Of a stretch of DNA of 64,000 bases, positions 41,458 to 49,127 are shown in pieces. Origin of the DNA: Arthrobacter sp. 18067 (GTDB lineage: Bacteria > Actinomycetota > Actinomycetes > Actinomycetales > Micrococcaceae); contig NZ_CACSJJ010000016.1 of NCBI RefSeq assembly GCF_902706295.1, positions 62,001 through 126,000 of the forward strand, written 5' to 3'. The translations under genes were made by a program, and so were the position numbers. Under the pieces are notes generated by a model. The model searched no databases. It was not told the DNA's origin and saw only the letters and a list, made by a program, of their open reading frames with translations. Position 1 is the first letter of the stretch. Each line of letters begins with the position of its first letter.

Positions 41458-41513
41458 GAAGGCCGGGAGCTTCCCTGAACCTGTTGATCGGTTCGTGGAG
41501 GTTCCCGGCCTTC
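41458..41513 (+). terminator. Terminator hairpin after the oligopeptide operon
   Basis: GAAGGCCGGGA (41458-41468) pairs perfectly over 11 bases with TCCCGGCCTTC (41503-41513), with GAACC/GGTTC pairing inside the loop. It is 20 bases after the binding-protein stop. Confidence 0.75.
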
Positions 41514-41519
41514 GCCGTC

Positions 41520-41584
41520 CCAACCCTCTCTCACCTTTAGCGCCCTTCACCCCATCGCTCTCTCACCCGGTGATAGAGGGTTGG
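41520..41584. repeat. Inverted pair and copy of the CCCTCTCTCACC repeat motif
   Basis: CCAACCCTCTCTCACC (41520-41535) and GGTGATAGAGGGTTGG (41569-41584) form a 16-base inverted repeat with one mismatch, and GCTCTCTCACCC occurs between them. The same core is tandemly repeated at 63476-63595. It lies between the peptide operon and the Gfo/Idh gene. Confidence 0.75.
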
Positions 41585-41628
41585 CGTGAAAGGGCTGTTA
41601 CGTGAGCGAGGATCGGTAGCCTAGGGGC

Positions 41629-42675
41629 ATGACTTCCACGCCGATCCGTACCGCAGTGGCAGGTTTCGGGCTATCGGGCAGCGTCTTCCACGCGCCCTAC
41701 CTTGCCAGCAACCCCGCCTATGAGCTCGCCGTCATCGCAACCTCGGACGCAACGCGCCAATCGAAAGCCAAGGACCGCTACCCACAGGCAACGATCGTCA
41801 ACACGCCAGAGGACATCCTGGCCCTTGCTGGCGAACTGGACCTCGTTGTCCTGGGCACGCCGCCCGCAACCCATTACCCGCTGGCGAAAGCGGCGCTGGA
41901 AGCCGGGCTCGACGTCGTCGTTGACAAGCCGTTCGTGGTGCACAGCGACCAAGGCGAGGAACTGATCCAGCTTGCAGCGAAGCTGGGCCGCGTCCTCACG
42001 GTCTACCAGAACCGCCGCTGGGATGCCGACGCTCTCACTGTGCAGAAACTGCTCGACGCCGGGACGTTGGGTACCGTGACCCGGTTTGAGGTGGGCATGG
42101 AGCGTTGGGCGCCGGAGATCTCCAAGGCATGGAAGGCCAGTGCCACTGCGGAAGACGGCGGCGGGGTTCTCTTCGACCTCGGCACCCACGTCCTCGACCT
42201 CACTCTTCGTTTCTTCGGCCCCGCCAAGGTCACCTATGCAGAAATCCAAGCCCGCCGCCCCCAGGAAAGCGCCGATGACGACGTCTTCCTTGTCCTTCAA
42301 CACCAGTCGGGTGTGGTCAGCCATGTCACCATCAACCTCAACAGCCACCTCCACGGCCCGCGTTTCCGCATCCTCGGCACCGAGGGCGGATTCGTGAAGT
42401 TTGGCACCGACCCGCAGGAGCCCCATGTGCTGGGCGGCGGCCTGCCGACGGACCCCGAGTACGGCGTCGAGCCTGCCGAAAACCAGGGGACGCTCGAGGT
42501 GAACGGGCAGCGCTCCACTGTCCCCACCGAGCGCGGGGCGTACCCCGAGTTCTACCGGATTTTGGCGGACAAGCTCGACGACGGTGGCTCCGCCTCCGCG
42601 CTTCCGTTACCTGTTGATCCGGCTGATTCGGTTGCGGTGCTGAAGCTGATCGAGCAGGCTAGGGCGCTGGCGTAA
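41629..42675 (+). CDS. Gfo/Idh/MocA-family oxidoreductase
   Basis: 348 residues. N-terminal Rossmann fold VAGFGLSGSVFHAPYL (residues ~10-25) and the catalytic VDKPFVV motif, then the C-terminal alpha/beta domain with VLFDLGTHVLDLTLRFFG, whose histidine is the usual active residue. It oxidises or reduces a sugar, inositol or other polyol with NAD(P). No sugar genes are adjacent, so the substrate is open. It converges on the LpqN-like gene with a 17-base overlap. Confidence 0.9.
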   Translation: MTSTPIRTAVAGFGLSGSVFHAPYLASNPAYELAVIATSDATRQSKAKDRYPQATIVNTPEDILALAGELDLVVLGTPPATHYPLAKAALEAGLDVVVDKPFVVHSDQGEELIQLAAKLGRVLTVYQNRRWDADALTVQKLLDAGTLGTVTRFEVGMERWAPEISKAWKASATAEDGGGVLFDLGTHVLDLTLRFFGPAKVTYAEIQARRPQESADDDVFLVLQHQSGVVSHVTINLNSHLHGPRFRILGTEGGFVKFGTDPQEPHVLGGGLPTDPEYGVEPAENQGTLEVNGQRSTVPTERGAYPEFYRILADKLDDGGSASALPLPVDPADSVAVLKLIEQARALA

Positions 42676-43141
42676 CGTCCGCGCTCGCAACCACCGAATA
42701 GATGGCCTTGAGGTCGTCGTTCCCTTCACCAGGCTGGCAACTGCCGGTCAGCTGGACGATGTCCGCGGCAGCCTGGTGCTGGACCACCGTGACGGCCGTG
42801 AACTGCGCTAAGGAACCGGCCTGCGGGTGTGTGTACCGCGCCTCGCGAACGTGCCAATCCCGGCCGTTGATGACCACGGGTTCGGTAGCAAGCAGTACGG
42901 CATCGGGCAGGGCATCCAGGAACTGGTCCACGGAGGCTGCGATGTCCTGGAGGCCGTACCCCGGTAGGCGACGCGACACTGAGATGACCACATTCGCCGT
43001 GTAATTTCCTGCGGCGGCGGGGGCCATGAGCGCACCCACCGCGTCGGGAACCACTTGCTGCGTCCAACCAGCCGGCGGGGTGAGCTTGATGGACGGGTAG
43101 GCGGGGAAAGCGTCGGACGGGAAAACCTGGTGTGATGTCAT
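42659..43141 (-). CDS. LpqN-like protein downstream of the WXG100 gene
   Basis: 160 residues. The layout (PSIKLTPPAGWTQQVVPDAVGALMAP, ANVVISVSRRLPGYGLQDIAASVDQFLDALP, DWHVREARYTHP) resembles the LpqN/LpqT family of actinobacteria. No signal peptide or lipobox is present here. It follows the WXG100 gene after 34 bases on the same strand, so it is probably in that operon, and overlaps the convergent Gfo/Idh gene end by 17 bases. Confidence 0.65.
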   Translation of the reverse strand: MTSHQVFPSDAFPAYPSIKLTPPAGWTQQVVPDAVGALMAPAAAGNYTANVVISVSRRLPGYGLQDIAASVDQFLDALPDAVLLATEPVVINGRDWHVREARYTHPQAGSLAQFTAVTVVQHQAAADIVQLTGSCQPGEGNDDLKAIYSVVASADVTPAP

Positions 43142-43175
43142 GGGAGTCCTTTCGGAGCAGTGTCTGTTCAGGAGG

Positions 43176-44387
43176 CTACTTGTTGAGGAAATCGACGAAC
43201 CCGGTCACTGAATCCACGAATCCGGAGGGACTGATAGTGATTTGGCCTCCGGCGCCGAGGCCAAGTTCCGCCGTGATTTTCGCGCCCACACCCAGGGTGA
43301 AGCCGTCCTCGTCCATTGACGCGTTGAAGAAGTAGCCCTCGCCCGCACCAGCGGCGACAGTTTCCGATGTGGACAGCTTTTGGCCAAGCACCTCAATGTA
43401 TTGGGAGGCGGTCAGTTCGGCACCAGCTCCGGCTCCGGCTGCTTTACCGGTGACGTCGTCGTTTTTGACGCTGACCTCCCCTTCACCAGCGCTGGCCCAG
43501 GCTCCTCCCCGCAACTCCGCTCCTTGGCCAATGCTGAACAGGCCTCCCGCGAACTCCGTTTCGTTGCCGAAGGTGACCTTTTGGCCTGCAAACGCTTCGC
43601 CGCCTGCACCGAACAGGAAGGGGGTTTCCGCGCTCGCATGGACCCCTGCTTCTGCCCCGGTCATGCCCCGAACGGTCGATGTGTTGGTTGCCCACCCGTC
43701 AAAGAATTCGCTCTTGGTTGTGGTGGTGTTCTCCACACCCACGAAGACTTCACCGTTGGCCTGGACGCTCGGGAGTCCCAACCCGAAGGGAACCCGGGCA
43801 TCGATCTTCCCGTCCCCACGGGCTCCAGAGAACGTTTCGTTGGTAGTGGTGGTCGTGACGGGACCGAATCCGGACGTGGCAGTCCATGTCATCTCGGCCC
43901 CGATCTTGCCGTCAACGGAGGCCTCAAAAGCCGCTCCGCCAGGACCGACTGATCCGTGCGCCTCTCCATTGACCTCAGCCACCAAGGACCCGTCGCCCTC
44001 AACCGTCACCGGACCGTAGGTGGTTGGACCAACAGTGAAGCCGGGCGTTCCCGCTGGGCTTTTGCCTACCCCGGGGCCCGGTCCGCCCTTGGAACCCCCG
44101 GGCCCACCAGATCCGCCCAGCGAGGCCTGTTCCTGCTGCTCGGCATTGAGCTTCAAGGCACGGGCGTTGGTCTTCAGGCATGCAGCTGCCGCTCCCAACC
44201 GTCCTTGGAGGTCGCTGTGCCAAGCGCTGCGAAACTGGTCGGCGTCGTTGCCCTTCCAGTAGTTGCCGTTTTGGATCAATCCGTTGAGCTGGCGCCTGAG
44301 ATCGGCGATCTTTTCGGCCTCAGCGTCCATCACGGCCGACAACCGCCGGAGGTCTCCGACGTCCGCGCCCACCAATCCTTGTCCCAT
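43176..44387 (-). CDS. WXG100-domain protein with long Gly-rich C-terminal region
   Basis: 403 residues from the ATG at 44387. A WXG100-like helical hairpin at residues ~1-90 with the W-K-G turn at 44-46 (GNYWKGNDADQF), a Gly-rich linker (GGSGGPGGSKGGPGPG), then about 280 residues of repeating Gly/Ala/Thr strands (ASVDGKIGAEMTW, GEGEVSVKN, AGAGAGAEL), probably a beta-rich extended domain. The length is well above plain ESX proteins, so it may be an exported surface or toxin-like protein. Ribosome site is weak. The LpqN-like gene lies directly downstream. Confidence 0.7.
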   Translation of the reverse strand: MGQGLVGADVGDLRRLSAVMDAEAEKIADLRRQLNGLIQNGNYWKGNDADQFRSAWHSDLQGRLGAAAACLKTNARALKLNAEQQEQASLGGSGGPGGSKGGPGPGVGKSPAGTPGFTVGPTTYGPVTVEGDGSLVAEVNGEAHGSVGPGGAAFEASVDGKIGAEMTWTATSGFGPVTTTTTNETFSGARGDGKIDARVPFGLGLPSVQANGEVFVGVENTTTTKSEFFDGWATNTSTVRGMTGAEAGVHASAETPFLFGAGGEAFAGQKVTFGNETEFAGGLFSIGQGAELRGGAWASAGEGEVSVKNDDVTGKAAGAGAGAELTASQYIEVLGQKLSTSETVAAGAGEGYFFNASMDEDGFTLGVGAKITAELGLGAGGQITISPSGFVDSVTGFVDFLNK

Positions 44388-44679
44388 TACGTACCCAGTC
44401 CCATCACGTATCCCCTGAACGTTGTGGCATGCCTGGGACCATTGTTGCGCCAGGCATTTCCTGAGCATAGTTGGCCGTTGCGGACTCGGCCATGGGGACA
44501 TCTAGCCGGTGTGCACAACGGGCCTGACATCACTCTGCGGAAAGTATTTCAGCTGAGGCGTAACCTCATCGGTGCCCCCAACGATGTAGGGGGTGTGCGG
44601 GCCACGTCCGCACACCGATCATCCGGTAGCCGCCCAACAGCTGCCGGGGCAATCCCAACATCGTTTGTCGGAGGGTTTC

Positions 44680-45390
44680 ATGTCCTTGTTCACTGTCCTT
44701 GCCACCAGCAAAGTCGCCGCAGGCGTCCTGGCCGCCGGAGCTGTAGCCGCTGGTGGAACCGGTGTCGCTGCCTTCAATGGCGCGCTTCCCACCGAGTTCC
44801 AGCAGACCGCCCATGACCTGATCGGCGCACCTGCCCCGTTCGATGGTCAGGCCGCTGAAGCAGCCGAAGCCGCCAAGACCGTCAACACCAAGGCGACTGA
44901 CGCCGTCGAGACGGCGCAGGCAAAGGCTACCAACGCCGCCGAAGCCGGCCAGGCGAAGGCTGCAGAGACTGTGTCCGATGCGAAGGCCGCAGCCGAAGAT
45001 GCCACTTCCCCCGAGGCTCTCGGCCTTTGCGCCGCCTTCCTGAACGGTGGCCTGAAGTCCGACTCCAAGGTCCCCGGCTTCGAATCCCTGACCATTGCCG
45101 CCGGCGGCGAAGCAAAGGTGGAAGCGCACTGCCAGGCAGTGGTTGATGCCGGCAAGGCTGCCGGTGTGAAGGCGGACCCTTCGGCCAAGGCAGAAACCGA
45201 CGTCGATGCCGCCGTAACGTCTGAACTTCCGGCAAAGCCGGCCGTTCCGGCAGTCCCCGCCAGCCCGGAGGTACCGGCCACCCCCGCCGTTCCCGCGGTG
45301 CCAGCAACCCCGGCGGCACCTGCCCTCCCGTCGCAGGTTCCCACGGACGTTCCGGCCGTTCCGGGAGCCCCGCTCGATTCTGTCCGCTAA
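44680..45390 (+). CDS. Ala/Pro-rich surface-type protein
   Basis: 236 residues from the ATG at 44680 with GGAGGGTTTC upstream. A hydrophobic Ala-rich N-terminal segment (VLAAGAVAAGGTGVAAF) then NGALPTEFQQTAHDLIGAP, a motif I recall from actinobacterial extracytoplasmic proteins, a central helical AKAT/AEA-rich part, and a tail of PAVP/PATP repeats. It likely spans the membrane once with most of the chain outside. It precedes the ECF sigma and anti-sigma genes by about 90 bases and ends in a hairpin; a shared regulon is plausible. Confidence 0.65.
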   Translation: MSLFTVLATSKVAAGVLAAGAVAAGGTGVAAFNGALPTEFQQTAHDLIGAPAPFDGQAAEAAEAAKTVNTKATDAVETAQAKATNAAEAGQAKAAETVSDAKAAAEDATSPEALGLCAAFLNGGLKSDSKVPGFESLTIAAGGEAKVEAHCQAVVDAGKAAGVKADPSAKAETDVDAAVTSELPAKPAVPAVPASPEVPATPAVPAVPATPAAPALPSQVPTDVPAVPGAPLDSVR

Positions 45391-45417
45391 GCGGGCAGCG
45401 GCTACGGTTTAAGGGCG

Positions 45418-45445
45418 GGGCTCCTTGGCTTAGGACAAGGAGCCC
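45418..45445 (+). terminator. Hairpin after the Ala/Pro-rich gene
   Basis: GGGCTCCTTG (45418-45427) pairs perfectly with CAAGGAGCCC (45436-45445) around an 8-base loop. It separates the surface-protein gene from the sigma gene. Confidence 0.6.
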
Positions 45446-45477
45446 TGCTTCGTAACGTGGGATGGAGGCGTCCACGG

Positions 45478-46029
45478 GTGCTTGACCCTTTGGCGGATGA
45501 ATATGTGCAGGCGGATCAGGAAGACCCCGCGCTGCTCTTCACGGTTGCCTACAACAGCTTCGCCGGACCGGTCTTTGGCTACCTCAGGGCCCGTGGCGTG
45601 GATGACCCTGAAGCCGTCACGCAGGACGTGTTCCTTGCGCTATACCCAAAGCTGGACTCCCTCCATGGCGGGCTTCAGGGTGCCAAGACGCTGCTGTTCT
45701 CCATTGCCCACGCACGGATGGTGGACCACTACCGGAAACGCGAAAGAACGCCGGATTCCACACCGTACGAGTCGGAGCTGGACGCCCGACGCGCACCGTC
45801 GGCGGAAGACCAGGCGTTCGGGCGGAGCTCCGGGCTGGGGGTCACAGAACTCCTTGAGGGTCTTGCGGACGACTACCGGGAGGTCCTGGCCTTACGCGTT
45901 GTCGCCGACCTGTCCGTGGAAGAAACAGCGGACATCATGGGCAAATCCCAAGGGGCCGTGAAGCAGTTGCAGCGCAGGGCATTGAACGCGCTGAAGAAAC
46001 GGGCACAACGATCGAACGGCACATCATGA
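45478..46029 (+). CDS. ECF-type RNA polymerase sigma factor
   Basis: 183 residues; the GTG at 45478 has GGAGG 8 bases upstream and is preferred over the GTG at 45457. Region 2 is seen as VAYNSFAGPVFGYLRARGVDDPEAVTQDVFLALYPKL with the conserved AVTQDVF block, followed by LFSIAHARMVDHYRK; region 4 is YREVLALRVVADLSVEETADIMGKSQGAVKQLQRRAL. It directs RNA polymerase to envelope-stress-type promoters. Its stop is coupled to the next gene in ATGA. Confidence 0.92.
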   Translation: MLDPLADEYVQADQEDPALLFTVAYNSFAGPVFGYLRARGVDDPEAVTQDVFLALYPKLDSLHGGLQGAKTLLFSIAHARMVDHYRKRERTPDSTPYESELDARRAPSAEDQAFGRSSGLGVTELLEGLADDYREVLALRVVADLSVEETADIMGKSQGAVKQLQRRALNALKKRAQRSNGTS

Positions 46030-46832
46030 GCGAACACATTCCGCCGCGCGGACGTAACCACCAGCAGGCGATCGACCACTTGTTGGCCGGCTCCGGCCTG
46101 GAGGGTGACGCAGGGCTCCGCACCGAACTGCTGGAACTCCGCTCACTGGCCAGCACTGCCCCGCTGCCGTCCGACGCCGTCCGCGCGCTGATGGCCGGCA
46201 ACCCCGCAGCCGTCACGCACCGGGTCGCCGTCACCCACCAGCTCCCGACGGCGGTCCTCGCCACCGTTGACCAGACCACTGCCCAAGCCCCTGTGGACGA
46301 GGCACCAGCGCGTGACGAACTGGCAGCGCGGCGGCGGAAGAAGCGTCGCGCAGCCATCGCCGGCCTTGCTGTTGCCGTGTCCTTGGTCGGGGGTGCCACT
46401 GCGGCGGCCGCGTCCGAAGGCGGGATTCCGGGCGCCTTCCAGCACTTTGGCGCAGCAATCGGATCAGTGGTCTCGCAGTTGGCGCCCGGCTCGGGAACTG
46501 CTCCGCAGCAAGGCGGACCCGGCGGTTCAACCCAGCAGCCACCCCTCGAAGAGACCAAACCAGGTCCTGCCCGGAACCAGCCCGGGCCAGCGCCTTCGAC
46601 GCCGGGCGCTCTTGATCGCGTTCCGCAGCCGGGCAGGGGAGCACCATCGCAAACACCCAAGGTTCCCCAGCACGATGAAACCGGCAAGGGCAGCATTCCC
46701 ACGCCCCCAGTGGTACCTGTGACGCCACCAGCCATCGATCCGCCAGCCATCGATCCATCACAGCTCCGCCCGTCGGACCTCCCTGTGCCTGTTCCCACGC
46801 AGGTGGTTCCCCACGTTCCCGGCAAGCCGTAG
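46026..46832 (+). CDS. Putative anti-sigma factor with single membrane helix
   Basis: 268 residues starting in ATGA overlap with the sigma gene. The N-terminal ~100 residues (HHLLAG-like: QQAIDHLLAGSGLEGDAGLR) are soluble; a basic stretch RRRKKRR is followed by a hydrophobic helix AAIAGLAVAVSLVGGATAAAA (about 110-130), and the rest is Pro/Gln/Gly-rich and outside. No zinc motif (HxxxCxxC) is visible, so the family is not certain. The coupling to an ECF sigma gene and the one-helix topology point to an anti-sigma factor. Confidence 0.7.
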   Translation: MSEHIPPRGRNHQQAIDHLLAGSGLEGDAGLRTELLELRSLASTAPLPSDAVRALMAGNPAAVTHRVAVTHQLPTAVLATVDQTTAQAPVDEAPARDELAARRRKKRRAAIAGLAVAVSLVGGATAAAASEGGIPGAFQHFGAAIGSVVSQLAPGSGTAPQQGGPGGSTQQPPLEETKPGPARNQPGPAPSTPGALDRVPQPGRGAPSQTPKVPQHDETGKGSIPTPPVVPVTPPAIDPPAIDPSQLRPSDLPVPVPTQVVPHVPGKP

Positions 46833-46961
46833 GCCACAAGCGAGTTGCTGAAGCGCTAAATCGTTGTTGGCCCGCAACGGAGAAGCGGTATAGCAACGTG
46901 GTTGTCCACATAAGGCCAGAGCCCGATAGCCGCGGGCCTGGATTCCGCCAAGCATGGGTCC

Positions 46962-47716
46962 ATGAACCCAAGAAAACTCGACGCCCTCATCACTGCACAT
47001 TGGCCGGAGACCTCCGTTGCCTCCACTCCGGAGCTTCTGGGGAGTGGGCTGGGTGATCGGGTCCTGACGGCGGGCGTACGCTCCGGGAAGCTCCTGAGAT
47101 TGAGGCGTGGCGCCTACGTCCGGGCAGCTGATTGGCACCGCCGCAAACCCTGGGATCAGGAGATGCTCCGTATCCAGGCGCACCACTGCGGCAACCCCGC
47201 CAGCCAGGCCGTCTACAGCCATGTGAGTGCGGCCCGACTCCACGGATTTTCGGATTGGGAGAGCGGGCCACACGTGCATGTCACCACTGCCTTTTCTCCG
47301 GCTCAGGCGAGTTCCGGCGCGGACGTCATCGCCCACGGCGGGTTGCTGGAACGCTACGAAGTCTCGGAAGCACGGACACTGTGGGGATCACCGGCCAGGG
47401 TCACCAGTCTGGAACGCACGGTGGTTGATTGTGCACGGACGCTGGACTTCGAAAAGGCTGTGATCATCGCGGACCAAGCGCTGCGGCGTGGGGCTGATCC
47501 GCGGATACTGCAGGATTATTTGGACAGTGGCAGGATCACCCGCGGTGCCCGGCGGCTGCGGACGAGGTCATTTTCGAGGAACGTCGCAGGGAAAAGGCCC
47601 TTGAAGCCATGGGCTGGCAGATTGTCCGTATGGAGTGGGACCACCTCAGCCGTCCGTGGGAAGTCGAGCAGCGGCTCAAGCTTGCGCTGGGCAGGCGGCG
47701 GGGGATCGGACGCTAA
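46962..47716 (+). pseudogene. Degraded AbiEi-antitoxin/DUF559-type gene with deletion and frameshift
   Basis: From 46962 a good N-terminal part of an AbiEi-type/DUF559 protein runs (GVRSGKLLRLRRGAYVRA, SHVSAARLHGF, TSLERTVVDCARTLDFEKAVIIADQAL) up to GRITRGARR near 47555. In another frame the C-terminal end resumes (ADEVIFEERRREKALEAMGW, QIVRMEWDHL...) to the TAA at 47714. The middle, about 70 residues in full-length relatives as I recall them, is missing, and the frame shifts. The original frame instead runs on into an artefact tail to 47966. So the gene is broken and its role is lost. Confidence 0.8.
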
Positions 47717-47726
47717 AACGTGGAAA

Positions 47727-47766
47727 GCCCGCTGTTCCGTTGCTGGGCAGCAACGGAACAGCGGGC
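47727..47766 (-). terminator. Strong hairpin terminator of ald
   Basis: GCCCGCTGTTCCGTTGC (47727-47743) and GCAACGGAACAGCGGGC (47750-47766) form a 17-base perfect stem with a 6-base loop; on the minus strand a TTT follows. It lies 34 bases past the ald stop. It also sits 10 bases after the pseudogene end. Confidence 0.85.
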
Positions 47767-47800
47767 CAACGACGTCCAACCGCCGCCGCGAAGCTAAAGG

Positions 47801-48919
47801 CTACGCGGAAACCAGGCTGTGCCAGTCGTTGACGAGGGGCAGGTTGTGCGCCTCGGAAACGGAGTGGTGTGCCACGTGGCCTGCGGCGATGTTGAGGCCG
47901 GCGGCCAGTGCGGGGTCACGGTCGAATGCGGCCTTGACGCCCAGGTTGGCCAGTGCCACGGCGTAGCGCAGGGTGACGTTGGTCAGTGCGTACGTGGAGG
48001 TGTTCGGAACAGCGCCAGGCATGTTGGCAACGCAGTAGAAGATCGAGTTGTGGACCTTGTACGTCGGTTCCTGGTGGGTGGTGGGGTGCGTGTCCTCGAA
48101 GCAGCCGCCCTGGTCCACAGCGATGTCCACCAGGACCGAGCCCGGCTTCATGCGGGAGACGAGTTCGTTGGTGACCAGCTTGGGAGCCTTGGCACCCGGG
48201 ATCAGGACGGAGCCGATGACGAGATCTGCGTCGATGACTGACTTCTCGATCTCGTAGGCGTTGGAGGCAACGGTCTTCAGGCGGCCCTGGTAGAGGGCAT
48301 CAAGTTCGCGCAGCCGATTGATGTTGATGTCCATGATGGTGACATCGGCACCGAGGCCCAGCGCCATGGCAGCGGCGTTGGTTCCCGCAACGCCGGCACC
48401 GAGGACAACAACCTTGGCCGGACGGACGCCCGGTACGCCGCCCAGGAGGACGCCCTTGCCGCCGGCCGGGGCCATCAGCGAGGAAGCGCCAACTACGACC
48501 GACAGGCGGCCGGCTACCTCGGACATCGGTGCGAGCAGCGGAAGGGTGCGGCCTTCCTGAACGGTTTCGTAAGCGATGGCGGTAACGCCGGAGTTGATGA
48601 GCTCAGCAGTGAGCTCGGGTTCTGCGGCGAGGTGCAGGTAGGTGAAGAGGATGAGGCCCTTGCGGAAGCGGTGGTACTCCGCGGCGATGGGTTCCTTGAC
48701 CTTCATGACCATGTCCGCACGGCCCCAGACGTCGTCAGCTTCGTTGACGATTTCAGCGCCGGCGATCGAGTATTCCTCGTCGGTGATGCCCGAGCCGAGG
48801 CCTGCGCCGCGCTCAACCAGAACGGTGTGTCCGTGGGTGCGGAACTCGTGGACACCTGCAGCCGTGATGGCTACGCGGAATTCGTTGTTCTTGATTTCTT
48901 TGGGGACGCCGATGATCAT
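47801..48919 (-). CDS. ald: Alanine dehydrogenase
   Basis: 372 residues. Reversible oxidative deamination of L-alanine to pyruvate with NAD. Starts MIIGVPKEIKNNEFRVAI; substrate residues K75 (MVMKVKEPI) and H96 (YLHLAAEP) are at the known positions of the family, and the NAD motif is VVVLGAGVAGTNAA. The C-terminal GAVPNTSTYALTN is typical. Divergent from a PucR-type regulator, with a palindrome in the 208-base gap, so alanine-inducible control by that protein is likely. Confidence 0.95.
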   Translation of the reverse strand: MIIGVPKEIKNNEFRVAITAAGVHEFRTHGHTVLVERGAGLGSGITDEEYSIAGAEIVNEADDVWGRADMVMKVKEPIAAEYHRFRKGLILFTYLHLAAEPELTAELINSGVTAIAYETVQEGRTLPLLAPMSEVAGRLSVVVGASSLMAPAGGKGVLLGGVPGVRPAKVVVLGAGVAGTNAAAMALGLGADVTIMDININRLRELDALYQGRLKTVASNAYEIEKSVIDADLVIGSVLIPGAKAPKLVTNELVSRMKPGSVLVDIAVDQGGCFEDTHPTTHQEPTYKVHNSIFYCVANMPGAVPNTSTYALTNVTLRYAVALANLGVKAAFDRDPALAAGLNIAAGHVAHHSVSEAHNLPLVNDWHSLVSA

Positions 48920-49067
48920 CTGTGGGCTCCATCGTTAGCGGCCTCTTCGGCCGAAAATGTGTTGCGGGCTGTGATTCAAGAATAAATCCGGCTGTGAGGC
49001 AGGCGACATGGACCCCCTAGCCCATCTCTGCGAAAAGCCCGGAAATTCAAGAGTCTTCTCCATCGAG

Positions 49068-49085
49068 ACTCGACATTTGTCGAGT
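49068..49085. promoter_or_regulatory. Palindrome ACTCGACA-TT-TGTCGAGT between ald and its regulator
   Basis: A perfect 8-base inverted repeat with a TT centre lies 148 bases upstream of the ald start and 42 bases before the regulator ATG. It is the best candidate operator for the PucR-type regulator. Confidence 0.6.
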
Positions 49086-49115
49086 GCTGGAGCGTCAGGT
49101 GTCGCCTGCTGTTGG

Positions 49116-49121
49116 TACGCT
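49116..49121 (+). promoter_or_regulatory. TACGCT -10 box, leaderless start candidate
   Basis: TACGCT ends 6 bases before the ATG at 49128, and there is no ribosome site between, so the mRNA would be leaderless. Confidence 0.4.
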
Positions 49122-49127
49122 TTTCGG

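Noticed and set aside
47717..47966. Continuation of the DUF559-type frame to 47966 as a normal protein
   Set aside because: The tail lies across the ald terminator and antisense to ald, and is the result of the frameshift.
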